Under the pieces are notes generated by a model. The model was not told where the DNA came from. It saw nothing but the letters and a program-made list of their open reading frames with translations, and did no database searches. A stretch of 33,489 nucleotides of DNA. Origin: Anaerolineaceae bacterium UBA700 (GTDB taxonomy: Bacteria > Chloroflexota > Anaerolineae > Anaerolineales > Anaerolineaceae). Shown here in pieces: positions 16,105 to 23,385 of the stretch (position 1 is its first letter; each line of letters opens with the position of its first letter). The position numbers were made by a program, and so were the translations under genes. The stretch is taken from contig DBMK01000048.1 in the NCBI GenBank assembly GCA_002298885.1, positions 1-33,489 on the forward strand, given 5' to 3'.

Positions 16105-16482
16105 TCAGCGCTCCAGTTCGTATGCCGCCCAGGCGATCTCGTTCTCCCACAGCCGAACCGCCAGGCGGCCAATGTTTGGCGCCTGGATGGCCCTGGAAAG
16201 GTTTTGGCACAGGATGCGTGAAAAGTGCTCGATGGATGGGTTCAGGCCGGCAAATTCAGGCAGTTCGTTCAGGGTGCGATCGCGGAAATAAGCAACCTGG
16301 CCGTCCAGCCTGGACTCGATATCCAAGATGTCCACCAGGAACCCATGCTCGTCCAACTCCTCTCCAGCCAACTCCAGCTCGATCTGGTAATGGTGGGAAT
16401 GTTTATTGTTTTCCGGCCCCCAATCCCCGCCGACCAGGTAGTGTTGAGCGACAAAATTCCGGCGTACGGCAACGTGATACAT
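16105..16482 (-). CDS. Divergent 6-pyruvoyl-tetrahydropterin synthase / QueD homologue
   Basis: A 125-residue T-fold protein of the PTPS/QueD family. The three zinc histidines are retained: H14 (VAQHY) and H28/H30 in KHSHHYQIE, which replaces the usual LHGHSY. The C-terminal LWENEIAW (111-118) keeps the substrate-anchoring Glu, and NPSIEHF matches the NPTxEN motif. The catalytic Cys expected four residues before the first zinc His is E24, and the DHxxLN catalytic motif reads RDRTLN, so the proton-relay His is missing. Canonical PTPS or QueD chemistry is therefore unlikely. AGGAGGA lies 5 nt before the ATG. It heads the coupled trio with the glycosyltransferase and methyltransferase. Confidence 0.85.
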   Translation of the reverse strand: MYHVAVRRNFVAQHYLVGGDWGPENNKHSHHYQIELELAGEELDEHGFLVDILDIESRLDGQVAYFRDRTLNELPEFAGLNPSIEHFSRILCQNLSRAIQAPNIGRLAVRLWENEIAWAAYELER

Positions 16483-16526
16483 GATTCCTCCTGATAAATT
16501 TATTCTACTAGTTCCTATACCCGCTT

Positions 16527-16532
16527 TATAAT
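16527..16532 (+). promoter_or_regulatory. Consensus -10 (TATAAT) just ahead of the PlsC-like gene
   Basis: TATAAT begins 13 bases before the ATG at 16540, so transcription would start within a base or two of the start codon and no Shine-Dalgarno sequence is present. This suggests a leaderless message. The -35 side is weak. The 57-bp gap is shared with the divergently transcribed PTPS-like gene. Confidence 0.45.
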
Positions 16533-16539
16533 CAATCCT

Positions 16540-17445
16540 ATGACCGATTTCGACGCCCAGGCTTTGCAGGAGCTCACCCGCATCAATCTCCAGGATGCCA
16601 TGACCTCCTTTGGATTGGGGAACATCCGTTTAGGCCGCAGCCTGCTGGAATGGCCTTTACGCAGCCCCGCCCGCAAATTCGCCCGGCTCATGCTCGAATA
16701 CGACCGGGAAGTCGCCGCCTGTGGCCTGCAGGAAGGCTCCTCGGTTTTCCTCAAGCGGCTTGGTCTCAGCCTTGAATCTGCTGACCAGGAGAATGTCCCG
16801 GCCTCCGGACCGCTGCTCGTTCTTTCGAACCACCCGGGCATGGCCGATACCCTGGCGCTTTTTGCCAGCCTGCCCCGCCAGGATTTGCGCATCGTGGCCG
16901 CCGAAAGGCCTTTTTTGCAGGCGCTGAAGGCCGTCGACCGCCAGTTGATTTACGTCCCCGAGCAGCCCGATGCCCGCCTGGGGGTGCTGCGCAGCGCCGC
17001 CGCTCACCTGCGCGCCGACGGGACGATCCTCACCTTCCCTGCCGGCGAGATCGAGCCAGACCCGGCCGTGTTGCCTGGTGCAGCCGAATCGCTGGCAAAT
17101 TGGTCCAGCTCGATCGGTCTGTTCGTGCGCCTGGCGCCTTCTGCCCTCATCGTGCCGGCTGTTGTCAGCGGCGTCCTGGCGCCCCAGGCCACCTTCCATC
17201 CGCTGACCCGGCTGCGGCGCAGCCCAAAGGACCGCCAGCGCATGGGAGCCACGCTTCAATTGATCGCCATGGTATTGAAACCCGCTCAATGGCCCCTCAC
17301 GATAAAAGTCCGCTACTTGCCGGCAGTTCCAGCCGGCGACCTGGTTGCCCTGCATGACCCCGAAGGGATCACGCGCGCCTTCATCGAGCGCATCCGTCCC
17401 GCCTGGGAGGCGGCCGTGCGCGCCGATTACTCGCCCATGGGGTAA
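16540..17445 (+). CDS. PlsC-like lysophospholipid acyltransferase family protein
   Basis: A 301-residue acyltransferase of the 1-acyl-glycerol-3-phosphate acyltransferase superfamily. The catalytic HX4D motif is in SNHPGMADTLAL (H98, D103), block II-like substrate residues lie near ERPFLQAL (122-129), and block III is FPAGE at 166-170. Hydrophobic stretches at 153-166 and about 200-215 may touch the membrane. It probably acylates a lysophospholipid or related alcohol with acyl-CoA or acyl-ACP. It lies on the plus strand between the dehydrogenase and PTPS-like genes, and its 3' end overlaps the dehydrogenase 3' end by 19 bp (convergent). Whether it belongs to the pathway around it is unknown. 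Confidence 0.85.
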   Translation: MTDFDAQALQELTRINLQDAMTSFGLGNIRLGRSLLEWPLRSPARKFARLMLEYDREVAACGLQEGSSVFLKRLGLSLESADQENVPASGPLLVLSNHPGMADTLALFASLPRQDLRIVAAERPFLQALKAVDRQLIYVPEQPDARLGVLRSAAAHLRADGTILTFPAGEIEPDPAVLPGAAESLANWSSSIGLFVRLAPSALIVPAVVSGVLAPQATFHPLTRLRRSPKDRQRMGATLQLIAMVLKPAQWPLTIKVRYLPAVPAGDLVALHDPEGITRAFIERIRPAWEAAVRADYSPMG

Positions 17446-18464
17446 TCCAAGACGACCTGGATCGTCTCTTCCGGATGTTCCTTGATCAATTGGTAAGCCT
17501 TGGGAGCATCGTTAAAAGGGAAACGGTGTGTGATCCAGCGTTGCGGGCGGATTTTCAATATTTGTTCCCAGGCCACGGTCAGCCGCCGCTGTTTATCCCA
17601 GCGCCCGCTCAGGGAAGGTGAAACCGTGCTTACCTGGCTGCTGATTAAGCGGATGCGGCTGCGGTGGAACTTGCCTCCCAGGTCAATCTCGGCCGTCTTT
17701 TTACCGTACCACGACCCAATCACGATCCGGCCGTCGAAACCGGTCACCGCGATCGCCTGGTTTAACGCAGCCGGCGCGCCGGAGAGCTCGAAAGTTAAAT
17801 CCACGCCATTCTCCCAGCCTGCTTTCGTCAGGGTGGTCAATGCCTTCTCGATCACTTCCGGCTCGGCCGGGTTGTAGCTGGCATCCACGCCCAAATCCAG
17901 GGCCTCCGCCCGCCGGAAAGGATAACGGTCAAAGGTAAATAACCTTCCCAACGGGAAGCGGCTCAATAAAGACGTCGTCATCAAGCCGATAATTCCCAGA
18001 CCAAACACGGCAATAGCCTCGCCGATCAGCGGATGCCCGTCCATCATGAAATTGACCGCCGTCTCCATCGACGGCAGGAAAACAGCTCCCCCCGTCGGAA
18101 TCTCTTCGGGCACCACCATCACTTCAGAAAGATCGGCCAGGTAATAGCTTTCGTGCGGGTGGAAGGAGAAAATCCGCCGGTCGATCCATTCTTTCGGCAC
18201 GCCTTCGCCGACATCGACGACTTCCCCCACGCTGGCATAGCCGTATTTAAACGGAAATTGCGCCTTTCCGGGCAGGGCCGAAATTGAGGCGTCGATGGCT
18301 ATGGCATCCGGCACATGCCCCTGATAGAAAAGCATCTCCGTGCCAGGGCTGATGGCGCTGACCAGGCTGCGCACCAGCACCTGGTTCTTCTGCGGCGCGC
18401 AGAGCTCCTCCTCGATGAGCTCGACTCTTTCAGGAGCAACAAAATATAAGGATGACCTTTTCAT
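17427..18464 (-). CDS. Medium-chain dehydrogenase/reductase lacking zinc ligands
   Basis: A 345-residue MDR-superfamily oxidoreductase. The catalytic-domain motif SAISPGTE (36-43) has Ser where zinc alcohol dehydrogenases carry the catalytic Cys, and the four-Cys structural zinc loop is absent. The GroES-like core KYGYASVGEV is at 73-82 and the NAD(P) Rossmann motif AVFGLGIIG at 152-160, followed by FTFDRYPFRR. This pattern resembles the BchC / zinc-binding dehydrogenase branch found beside sugar and cofactor genes. It lies 52 bp after ribA on the same strand and probably shares its transcript. It may reduce or oxidise a side chain of the compound made by this cluster (inference). Confidence 0.85.
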   Translation of the reverse strand: MKRSSLYFVAPERVELIEEELCAPQKNQVLVRSLVSAISPGTEMLFYQGHVPDAIAIDASISALPGKAQFPFKYGYASVGEVVDVGEGVPKEWIDRRIFSFHPHESYYLADLSEVMVVPEEIPTGGAVFLPSMETAVNFMMDGHPLIGEAIAVFGLGIIGLMTTSLLSRFPLGRLFTFDRYPFRRAEALDLGVDASYNPAEPEVIEKALTTLTKAGWENGVDLTFELSGAPAALNQAIAVTGFDGRIVIGSWYGKKTAEIDLGGKFHRSRIRLISSQVSTVSPSLSGRWDKQRRLTVAWEQILKIRPQRWITHRFPFNDAPKAYQLIKEHPEETIQVVLDYPMGE

Positions 18465-18516
18465 AGCCTAATCTCCACTCCGGCATCTTCCCTCTCAACA
18501 GGCTTTCAGGCAGCTA

Positions 18517-19164
18517 TCAGGGTTTTTCTTCCCGGCCTGCAAAGGATGCAAATGAAAATGGAGCAAGCTCCAGCAGGTGGTTCATACGCTGAATTTTGGT
18601 CAGCAGGTAAGCCGCGTTATCCGCCGTGACAATTGGCATTAACGCAATCCGGTCCTCCACCTTGATTCCGCGGCTTTCCATTTCGATCATCTTTTGGGGA
18701 TTATTGGTGATCATTCTCACCGACTTGACCCCCAGGTCCTCCAAAATAGCAGCCGCCATGCTGTAATCGCGTTCGTCCACCGAATGACCCAGCGCCAGGT
18801 TGGCGTCCACTGTGTCCAGGCCTTCATCCTGCAGGTTATAGGCTCGCAGCTTCTCGGCCAGCCCAATCCCCCGCCCCTCCTGGCGTAAATACACGATCAC
18901 GCCGCGCCCTTCGAGGGCGATCAATTCCATCGAGCGATGGAGCTGGTCGCCGCAGTCGCAGCGCTGCGATCCGAGCACGTCCCCGGTAAAACATTCCGAG
19001 TGTACCCGCACCAAAACGGAAGACTCCCCCTCGACGTCTCCGTTGATCAAGGCTAAATGCTCTTTGTTATCCTGGTTATTCGTGTACAGGCATAATTGGA
19101 ACTCTCCAACCGCGGTCGGCACTCGGGCGCAAACAGCTCGTTCAATGGTTAAAGAAGGTGGCAT
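18517..19164 (-). CDS. ribA: GTP cyclohydrolase II
   Basis: Opens the imidazole ring of GTP with loss of formate and pyrophosphate. 215 residues; zinc ligands C58, C69 and C71 are in SECFTGDVLGSQRCDCG, the GTP-binding YLRQEGRGIGL is at 92-102, the catalytic-region Tyr is in RAYNLQ, and ERDY carries the conserved Arg. TNNPQK and the C-terminal TKIQRMNHLLEL complete the family pattern. There is no fused RibB domain, no other rib gene and no FMN riboswitch nearby. Its neighbours are instead a dehydrogenase, a PTPS-like protein and a glycosyltransferase, so it may be a paralogue for another GTP-derived product. AGGAA is placed 7 nt before the ATG. Confidence 0.93.
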   Translation of the reverse strand: MPPSLTIERAVCARVPTAVGEFQLCLYTNNQDNKEHLALINGDVEGESSVLVRVHSECFTGDVLGSQRCDCGDQLHRSMELIALEGRGVIVYLRQEGRGIGLAEKLRAYNLQDEGLDTVDANLALGHSVDERDYSMAAAILEDLGVKSVRMITNNPQKMIEMESRGIKVEDRIALMPIVTADNAAYLLTKIQRMNHLLELAPFSFASFAGREEKP

Positions 19165-19269
19165 TTCAGGTTCCTTTTCTGCTGCGATGCTAATCTGTAG
19201 GGGTAGTGAGTCTTGCGTCTGAGCCGCGCTCGTACAACAGCCTCGCCTGCCCTTTGGAAGGGATAAATA

Positions 19270-19608
19270 CTATTTGTCAAACCACAGCAGGGCGATTAAT
19301 ACAACTTCAAGAATCTTATCGATGTAAGCAAACCAGACCATCAATCCCGGGACGACGATCCAGGCAATAATGGTTACTGCGGCGTAGGCCATGAAAGCCC
19401 AGCGCACCAACCCGTGATAATCCTTTACCACCGGTAATGGCAGGAAATAGGCCGCCAGCAAACCGATATACCCCAGGAAATTCAAAAAGAAAATGATATC
19501 GAAGCTGGGCGATGATACGGCCAGATATAAATGCACCAGCGCCGTGATGATAGTGATGGCGATAATCCCCATTCGGGGGGTGGTTAAGCGCAACGTTTTA
19601 CTGTCCAT
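19270..19608 (-). CDS. Small four-helix membrane protein, unknown function
   Basis: 112 residues with four hydrophobic helices (about 13-31, 37-57, 68-90 and 95-111) and short charged loops. No cofactor or catalytic motif is visible. The ATG at 19608 is chosen because AAGGAGA lies 6 nt upstream; a longer reading from 19647 has no such site. It has its own TATAAT (19656-19661), and the ribA gene follows after 105 bp, so it may or may not be co-transcribed with the ribA cluster. Confidence 0.7.
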   Translation of the reverse strand: MDSKTLRLTTPRMGIIAITIITALVHLYLAVSSPSFDIIFFLNFLGYIGLLAAYFLPLPVVKDYHGLVRWAFMAYAAVTIIAWIVVPGLMVWFAYIDKILEVVLIALLWFDK

Positions 19609-19655
19609 GACGATCTCCTTTATGCTAAATACGGATGATCGATCCAATCAGATCC

Positions 19656-19661
19656 ATTATA
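19656..19661 (-). promoter_or_regulatory. -10 element (TATAAT) for the small membrane protein gene
   Basis: Minus-strand TATAAT lies 47 bp upstream of the ATG at 19608, giving a predicted leader of about 40 nt. The -35 region is AT-rich but not close to consensus. Confidence 0.4.
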
Positions 19662-19739
19662 ATTCTTATCAATATTGTAACCTTTGCAGGGATTAAGTAA
19701 ATCCCCTGTAGAGAGTATTTTTAAGTAACCCTCGGAATC

Positions 19740-19786
19740 AAAACGGAGTTTTTGAGCTGCGCAGAGCCCAAAAACTCCGTTTTTTC
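19740..19786 (-). terminator. Terminator after ileS, near-symmetric
   Basis: A perfect 15-bp stem (AAAACGGAGTTTTTG at 19740-19754 with CAAAAACTCCGTTTT at 19769-19783) has a 14-nt loop that itself contains CTGCGCAG. It begins 14 bp beyond the ileS stop. Reading on the minus strand it ends in TTTTGATT; on the plus strand it ends in six T, so it could work in both directions. Confidence 0.8.
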
Positions 19787-19796
19787 TAAAATCCGT

Positions 19797-22700
19797 TTAC
19801 TTGAAGGCTTTTACGATCCCGATAGTCACGCTCTCTCCATCGAACTCGTCGCTGCTGACCGGCGTATCCGCCGACACTTCGCCGGCGGTCAATTCCACGG
19901 CCAGCGTTTCCATCTTGATGTAATCCGCAAAATTCACAATTGCTTCCTGCAGCACCGTTGTCGCCGTGTAGACCACCCGGATGCGATCCGAGATATCGAA
20001 ATCCGCCTGCTTTCGCAGGTCCTGCACCCGGCGCACGAACTCACGCGCCAGTCCCTCGCGCACCAGCTCGGGCGTCAGGTCGGTGACCAGGGCAGCCAGG
20101 TACGCCCCCTCGGAGGCTACTGCGAAGCCGGCGCGCGCCTGGATGCGCACCTCAACCTCCTCCGGCAGAATTTCGAATTGCTCGCCGTCCACCGCCAGCG
20201 GCAGATTCTTACCCGCCATGAGCGTCTGCGATGCCTGCTCCGCCGGCAGTGCCAGCAGGGCCGCCCGGATCTTGGGGAAGCGCCCGCCGTACTTCTGCCC
20301 GAGCTGCTTCGGCAGCGGATTCAGGCTGTAAGCCACCGCCTCGCCGGCCGCGCTGAGGGCGCGTACTTTCTTCACGTTCAGCTCGTCTGCCAGCAGGTCG
20401 GCGTATTGGTCGACTACGGCTTGCTCGTCTGCGTTACCGACCGCAAAGGCGGCTTCGGCCAGCGGCTGGCGCACCTTGCGGTTGGCCTTATTGCGCGCCG
20501 CGTGCCCCAGCGAGGCCAGCTTGACGGCCAGCGCCATTTCACGGTTCAATTTCTCGTCGATCAGGCCGGCGTCAAATTCCGGCCAGGTCGCCAGGTGTAC
20601 CGATAACGGCGCCCGCTCGTCGAAAGAGCGTACCAGGTTCTGGTACAGCTCCTCTGCCATGAACGGCATGGTCGGCGCAAGCAGCTTCGCCAGCGTGACC
20701 AGCGCTTCGTACAGGGTGGCGTACGCCGCCTGCTTGTCGTTATCCGATTCGCTCTTCCAGAAGCGCCGCCGGCTGCGCCGCAAGTACCAGTTGGAAAGCT
20801 GGTCGACGAACGTCTCGATCGGCCGGGTCGCGCCCAGCACGTCGTACGTTTCGAAGGCTGTGGTGACGTCCCGGGTCAGCGTGTGCAGCGCCGAGCGCAG
20901 CCAGCGATCCAACGGCGAGTATTCCACTTTAGCGCCTGCCTGCGGTTTCCAGCCGTCCAGGTTAGCATAGGTCACGAAGAAGGAATACGTATTCCACAGG
21001 GTCAGCGTGAACGTGCGGATAACCTCGGCCACCAGGCTGCTCGAAAAACGGCGTTCCTGGCCCGGCGGCGTAGCCGTATATAAGTACCAGCGCATGGCAT
21101 CCGCCCCATTTTCGTTGATCACCTCCCACGGATCGACCACATTGCCCTTCGATTTGGACATCTTTTGACCGTCGCCGTCCAGGATCAAGCCCAGGCAGAT
21201 CACATTTTTAAAGCATTCTTTCTCGAACAGCAGGGTGCTGATAGCGTGCAACGAATAGAACCAGCCTCGGGTCTGGTCGACGGCCTCGCAAATGTAATCG
21301 GCCGGGAACTGGTTTTGGAATTTCTGCTGGTTTTCAAACGGATAATGCCACTGCGCCACCGGCATCGAGCCCGAATCGAACCACACGTCGATCAGCTCGG
21401 GCACGCGCTTCATCGTTCCGCCGCACTGCGGGCAGGTACCCTTAACTTCATCCACATATGGACGGTGCAAATCCAGATCCGCCAGGTCGCGCCCGGCCAG
21501 TTTCGCCAGCTCCTGCCGCGAGCCCACGCCAACCTGGTGGTGGCAGTCGACGCACTCCCACACCGGCAGGGGAGTGCCCCAGTAGCGCTCGCGGCCCAGC
21601 GCCCAATCCACGTTATTCTCCAGCCAGTTGCCAAAGCGGCCGTTCTTGATGTGCCCGGGATACCAGTTGACCCGGTTATTCAGCTCCACCAGCTTATCCT
21701 TAAACTGGCTGGTGCGAATGTACCATGTCGGACGGGCGTAATACAGCAGCGGCGTGCCACAACGCCAACAGAATGGGTAGGTATGGGTGAGCGTGCCCTC
21801 TCTGAACAATAAGCCGCGCGCCTCCAGGTCCTGGGTGATGTACGGATCGGCGTCCTTGACGAATACGCCCGCCCAGGGGCGGATATCGTTCTTGAATGTG
21901 CCGTCCTCGGCCACCGTCATCAGGATCGGCAGATCCTCTTCCAGGGCTACCTGCATGTCTTCGGCGCCGAAGGCCGGCGCAATGTGCACCAGGCCCGACC
22001 CGTCGCCGGTCGTTACGAAATCGCCAAGCACCACCCGGTGCGCTGGCTTGTCGGTAGGCATGAAAGTAAACAGCGGTTTGTAACGCTTGCCCTTGAGCTG
22101 CTTGCCTTTAAACCGCTCGACCACTTTCACCGCTTCATCGCCGAAGATGGTTTGGACCAATGCTTCAGCAAGCACCAGGCGCTCCTTGCCGCCTTCTGGC
22201 AGTTCACGTTCCACCGTAACGTAATCTACGTCCGGCGCCGCGGCAACCGCCACGTTGGCCGGCAGCGTCCACGGGGTCGTCGTCCACACCAGCAGCGAGG
22301 TGCCGGGTGTATCCACCAACGGCATGCGCACGAACACGCTCGGGTCGACCGCCTCGTCGTAACCTAACGCCACCTCGTGATCCGAAAGCGGCGTGCCGCA
22401 GCGCGGGCAGTACGGCACCACTTTGAAACCCTGGTAGAGCAGGCCCTTATCCCAGAAATTCTTCAGAATCCACCATACCGACTCGATGTACTCGTTTTTA
22501 TAAGTGATATAGGCGTCGTTCAGGTCGACCCAATACGCGATCCGGTCGGTCAGGCGCTCCCATTCCTGAATGTAAGTAAACGCCGACTGGCGGCATAGCT
22601 CGTTAAACTCTGCGATGCCGTACATCTCAATCTGCTGCTTGTTATTAAATCCCAGTTTCTTCTCGACCTCAATCTCCACCGGCAGGCCGTGTGTATCCCA

Positions 22701-22952
22701 GCCGCCCCGGCGGCTGACGTGGAACCCGCGCATGGTCTTATAGCGCGGGAAGATGTCTTTGAACGCCCGCGCCAACACGTGGTGCACGCCCGGCTTCCCG
22801 TTGGCGGTCGGCGGGCCCTCAAAAAACACGTATTCCGGTCCGCCCTCACGCTCTTTCATCGTCTTATGGAATACGTCGTGCGATTTCCAGAAACGCAGTG
22901 CGGCTTCTTCAACTACGGTCACGTTGAATTTCGGTGAAACTGGTTTGAACAT
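19797..22952 (-). CDS. ileS: Isoleucyl-tRNA synthetase, long (eukaryote-like) type
   Basis: Charges tRNA-Ile. 1051 residues, class Ia. The N-terminal catalytic region has FFEGPPTANGKPGVHHVLAR (43-62), the HIGH-motif region, then GWDTHGLPVE; the KMSKSKGN loop is in the second half of the Rossmann fold. CxxC pairs occur inside the insertion (YCPRCG, CWRCG, CVDC, CPQCG). The C-terminus (ending EFDGESVTIGIVKAFK) lacks the terminal zinc finger of E. coli-type IleRS. Length, signature and tail fit the IleRS2 class, members of which are often mupirocin-insensitive; that property is inferred from the class. AGGAGA precedes the ATG. Expression is controlled by the T-box at 23003-23279. Confidence 0.97.
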   Translation of the reverse strand: MFKPVSPKFNVTVVEEAALRFWKSHDVFHKTMKEREGGPEYVFFEGPPTANGKPGVHHVLARAFKDIFPRYKTMRGFHVSRRGGWDTHGLPVEIEVEKKLGFNNKQQIEMYGIAEFNELCRQSAFTYIQEWERLTDRIAYWVDLNDAYITYKNEYIESVWWILKNFWDKGLLYQGFKVVPYCPRCGTPLSDHEVALGYDEAVDPSVFVRMPLVDTPGTSLLVWTTTPWTLPANVAVAAAPDVDYVTVERELPEGGKERLVLAEALVQTIFGDEAVKVVERFKGKQLKGKRYKPLFTFMPTDKPAHRVVLGDFVTTGDGSGLVHIAPAFGAEDMQVALEEDLPILMTVAEDGTFKNDIRPWAGVFVKDADPYITQDLEARGLLFREGTLTHTYPFCWRCGTPLLYYARPTWYIRTSQFKDKLVELNNRVNWYPGHIKNGRFGNWLENNVDWALGRERYWGTPLPVWECVDCHHQVGVGSRQELAKLAGRDLADLDLHRPYVDEVKGTCPQCGGTMKRVPELIDVWFDSGSMPVAQWHYPFENQQKFQNQFPADYICEAVDQTRGWFYSLHAISTLLFEKECFKNVICLGLILDGDGQKMSKSKGNVVDPWEVINENGADAMRWYLYTATPPGQERRFSSSLVAEVIRTFTLTLWNTYSFFVTYANLDGWKPQAGAKVEYSPLDRWLRSALHTLTRDVTTAFETYDVLGATRPIETFVDQLSNWYLRRSRRRFWKSESDNDKQAAYATLYEALVTLAKLLAPTMPFMAEELYQNLVRSFDERAPLSVHLATWPEFDAGLIDEKLNREMALAVKLASLGHAARNKANRKVRQPLAEAAFAVGNADEQAVVDQYADLLADELNVKKVRALSAAGEAVAYSLNPLPKQLGQKYGGRFPKIRAALLALPAEQASQTLMAGKNLPLAVDGEQFEILPEEVEVRIQARAGFAVASEGAYLAALVTDLTPELVREGLAREFVRRVQDLRKQADFDISDRIRVVYTATTVLQEAIVNFADYIKMETLAVELTAGEVSADTPVSSDEFDGESVTIGIVKAFK

Positions 22953-23002
22953 TCGCTCTCCTGTTCCTTCCCGGTCGGTCTCTAGGCTGGAAGGTAAGAA
23001 TT

Positions 23003-23035
23003 AAAAAGCTCCCATCCCATCCAGGGACGAGAGCG
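23003..23035 (-). terminator. T-box-controlled terminator of ileS
   Basis: On the minus strand GCTCTCGTCCC pairs with GGGATGGGAGC (11 bp including G-U pairs) around a short loop, and five T follow at 23007-23003. It overlaps the region downstream of the T-box sequence, as needed for switching with the antiterminator. Confidence 0.85.
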
Positions 23036-23279
23036 ATTCTCGCGGTACCACCCTGCTTCCTGCCTCGGCAGGCACTCAATGCGGTGCATCCATTATGAGA
23101 TAGACCGCCGCCTGGTATAACGGAGGGCGTACCCGGCTCCCTTACTCGTCTTGAGACGGACTTTCAGTTTGCAGCTCCCGAAGGATTTTCGACCTGCTGC
23201 CCTGCCCCGGCTTTCACTGCTCCCAGGGTCGCTGCCAGCGCGTTGCAGGTCTACTCGTTTCGATCATCGCTTTTAGATT
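23003..23279 (-). ncRNA. T-box riboswitch leader of ileS
   Basis: The minus-strand leader carries the T-box sequence GCAGGGTGGTACCGCG just before the terminator. Its UGGU is complementary to the ACCA end of uncharged tRNA. Upstream is a long Stem I: an AAGCGATGATCG start, a GTGAAAGCCGGGG distal region and a CCGTTATA linker. In the proximal loop CGAAAATCCTTCGGGAG places a candidate specifier AUC (Ile) at 23184-23186. When tRNA-Ile is uncharged the antiterminator should form and let ileS be transcribed. The T-box and terminator are certain; the specifier position is my alignment by eye. Confidence 0.92.
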
Positions 23280-23285
23280 GACAAG

Positions 23286-23314
23286 ATTATGCCACAAATA
23301 AACAAAAAATGCAA
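23286..23314 (-). promoter_or_regulatory. Promoter of the ileS T-box transcript
   Basis: On the minus strand TTGCAT is followed after 17 bp by CATAAT with an extended TGG just before it. The predicted start, near 23279, is exactly where the T-box Stem I sequence begins. The surrounding 23292-23385 is AT-rich with no gene. Confidence 0.6.
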
Positions 23315-23385
23315 TCAAGTGCTATTTTGTAGTATTGTATTGACGCTTTGTGCCGATGCCATATTACCAAATCGTTTGATGACCA

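Noticed and set aside
19165..19269. FMN riboswitch ahead of ribA
   Set aside because: The 105-bp gap lacks the conserved AGGGTGAAATTCCC-type RFN core and is too short for the fold.
19752..20606. Plus-strand open frame (284 codons) antisense to the ileS 3' end
   Set aside because: Low-complexity Arg/Gln/Leu-rich translation, starts inside the ileS terminator, no recognisable domain; ileS on the other strand is certain.
22990..23280. tRNA gene or repeat array upstream of ileS
   Set aside because: The GGTGGTACC and stem structures are explained by the T-box leader; no cloverleaf with CCA-adjacent acceptor stem can be built.
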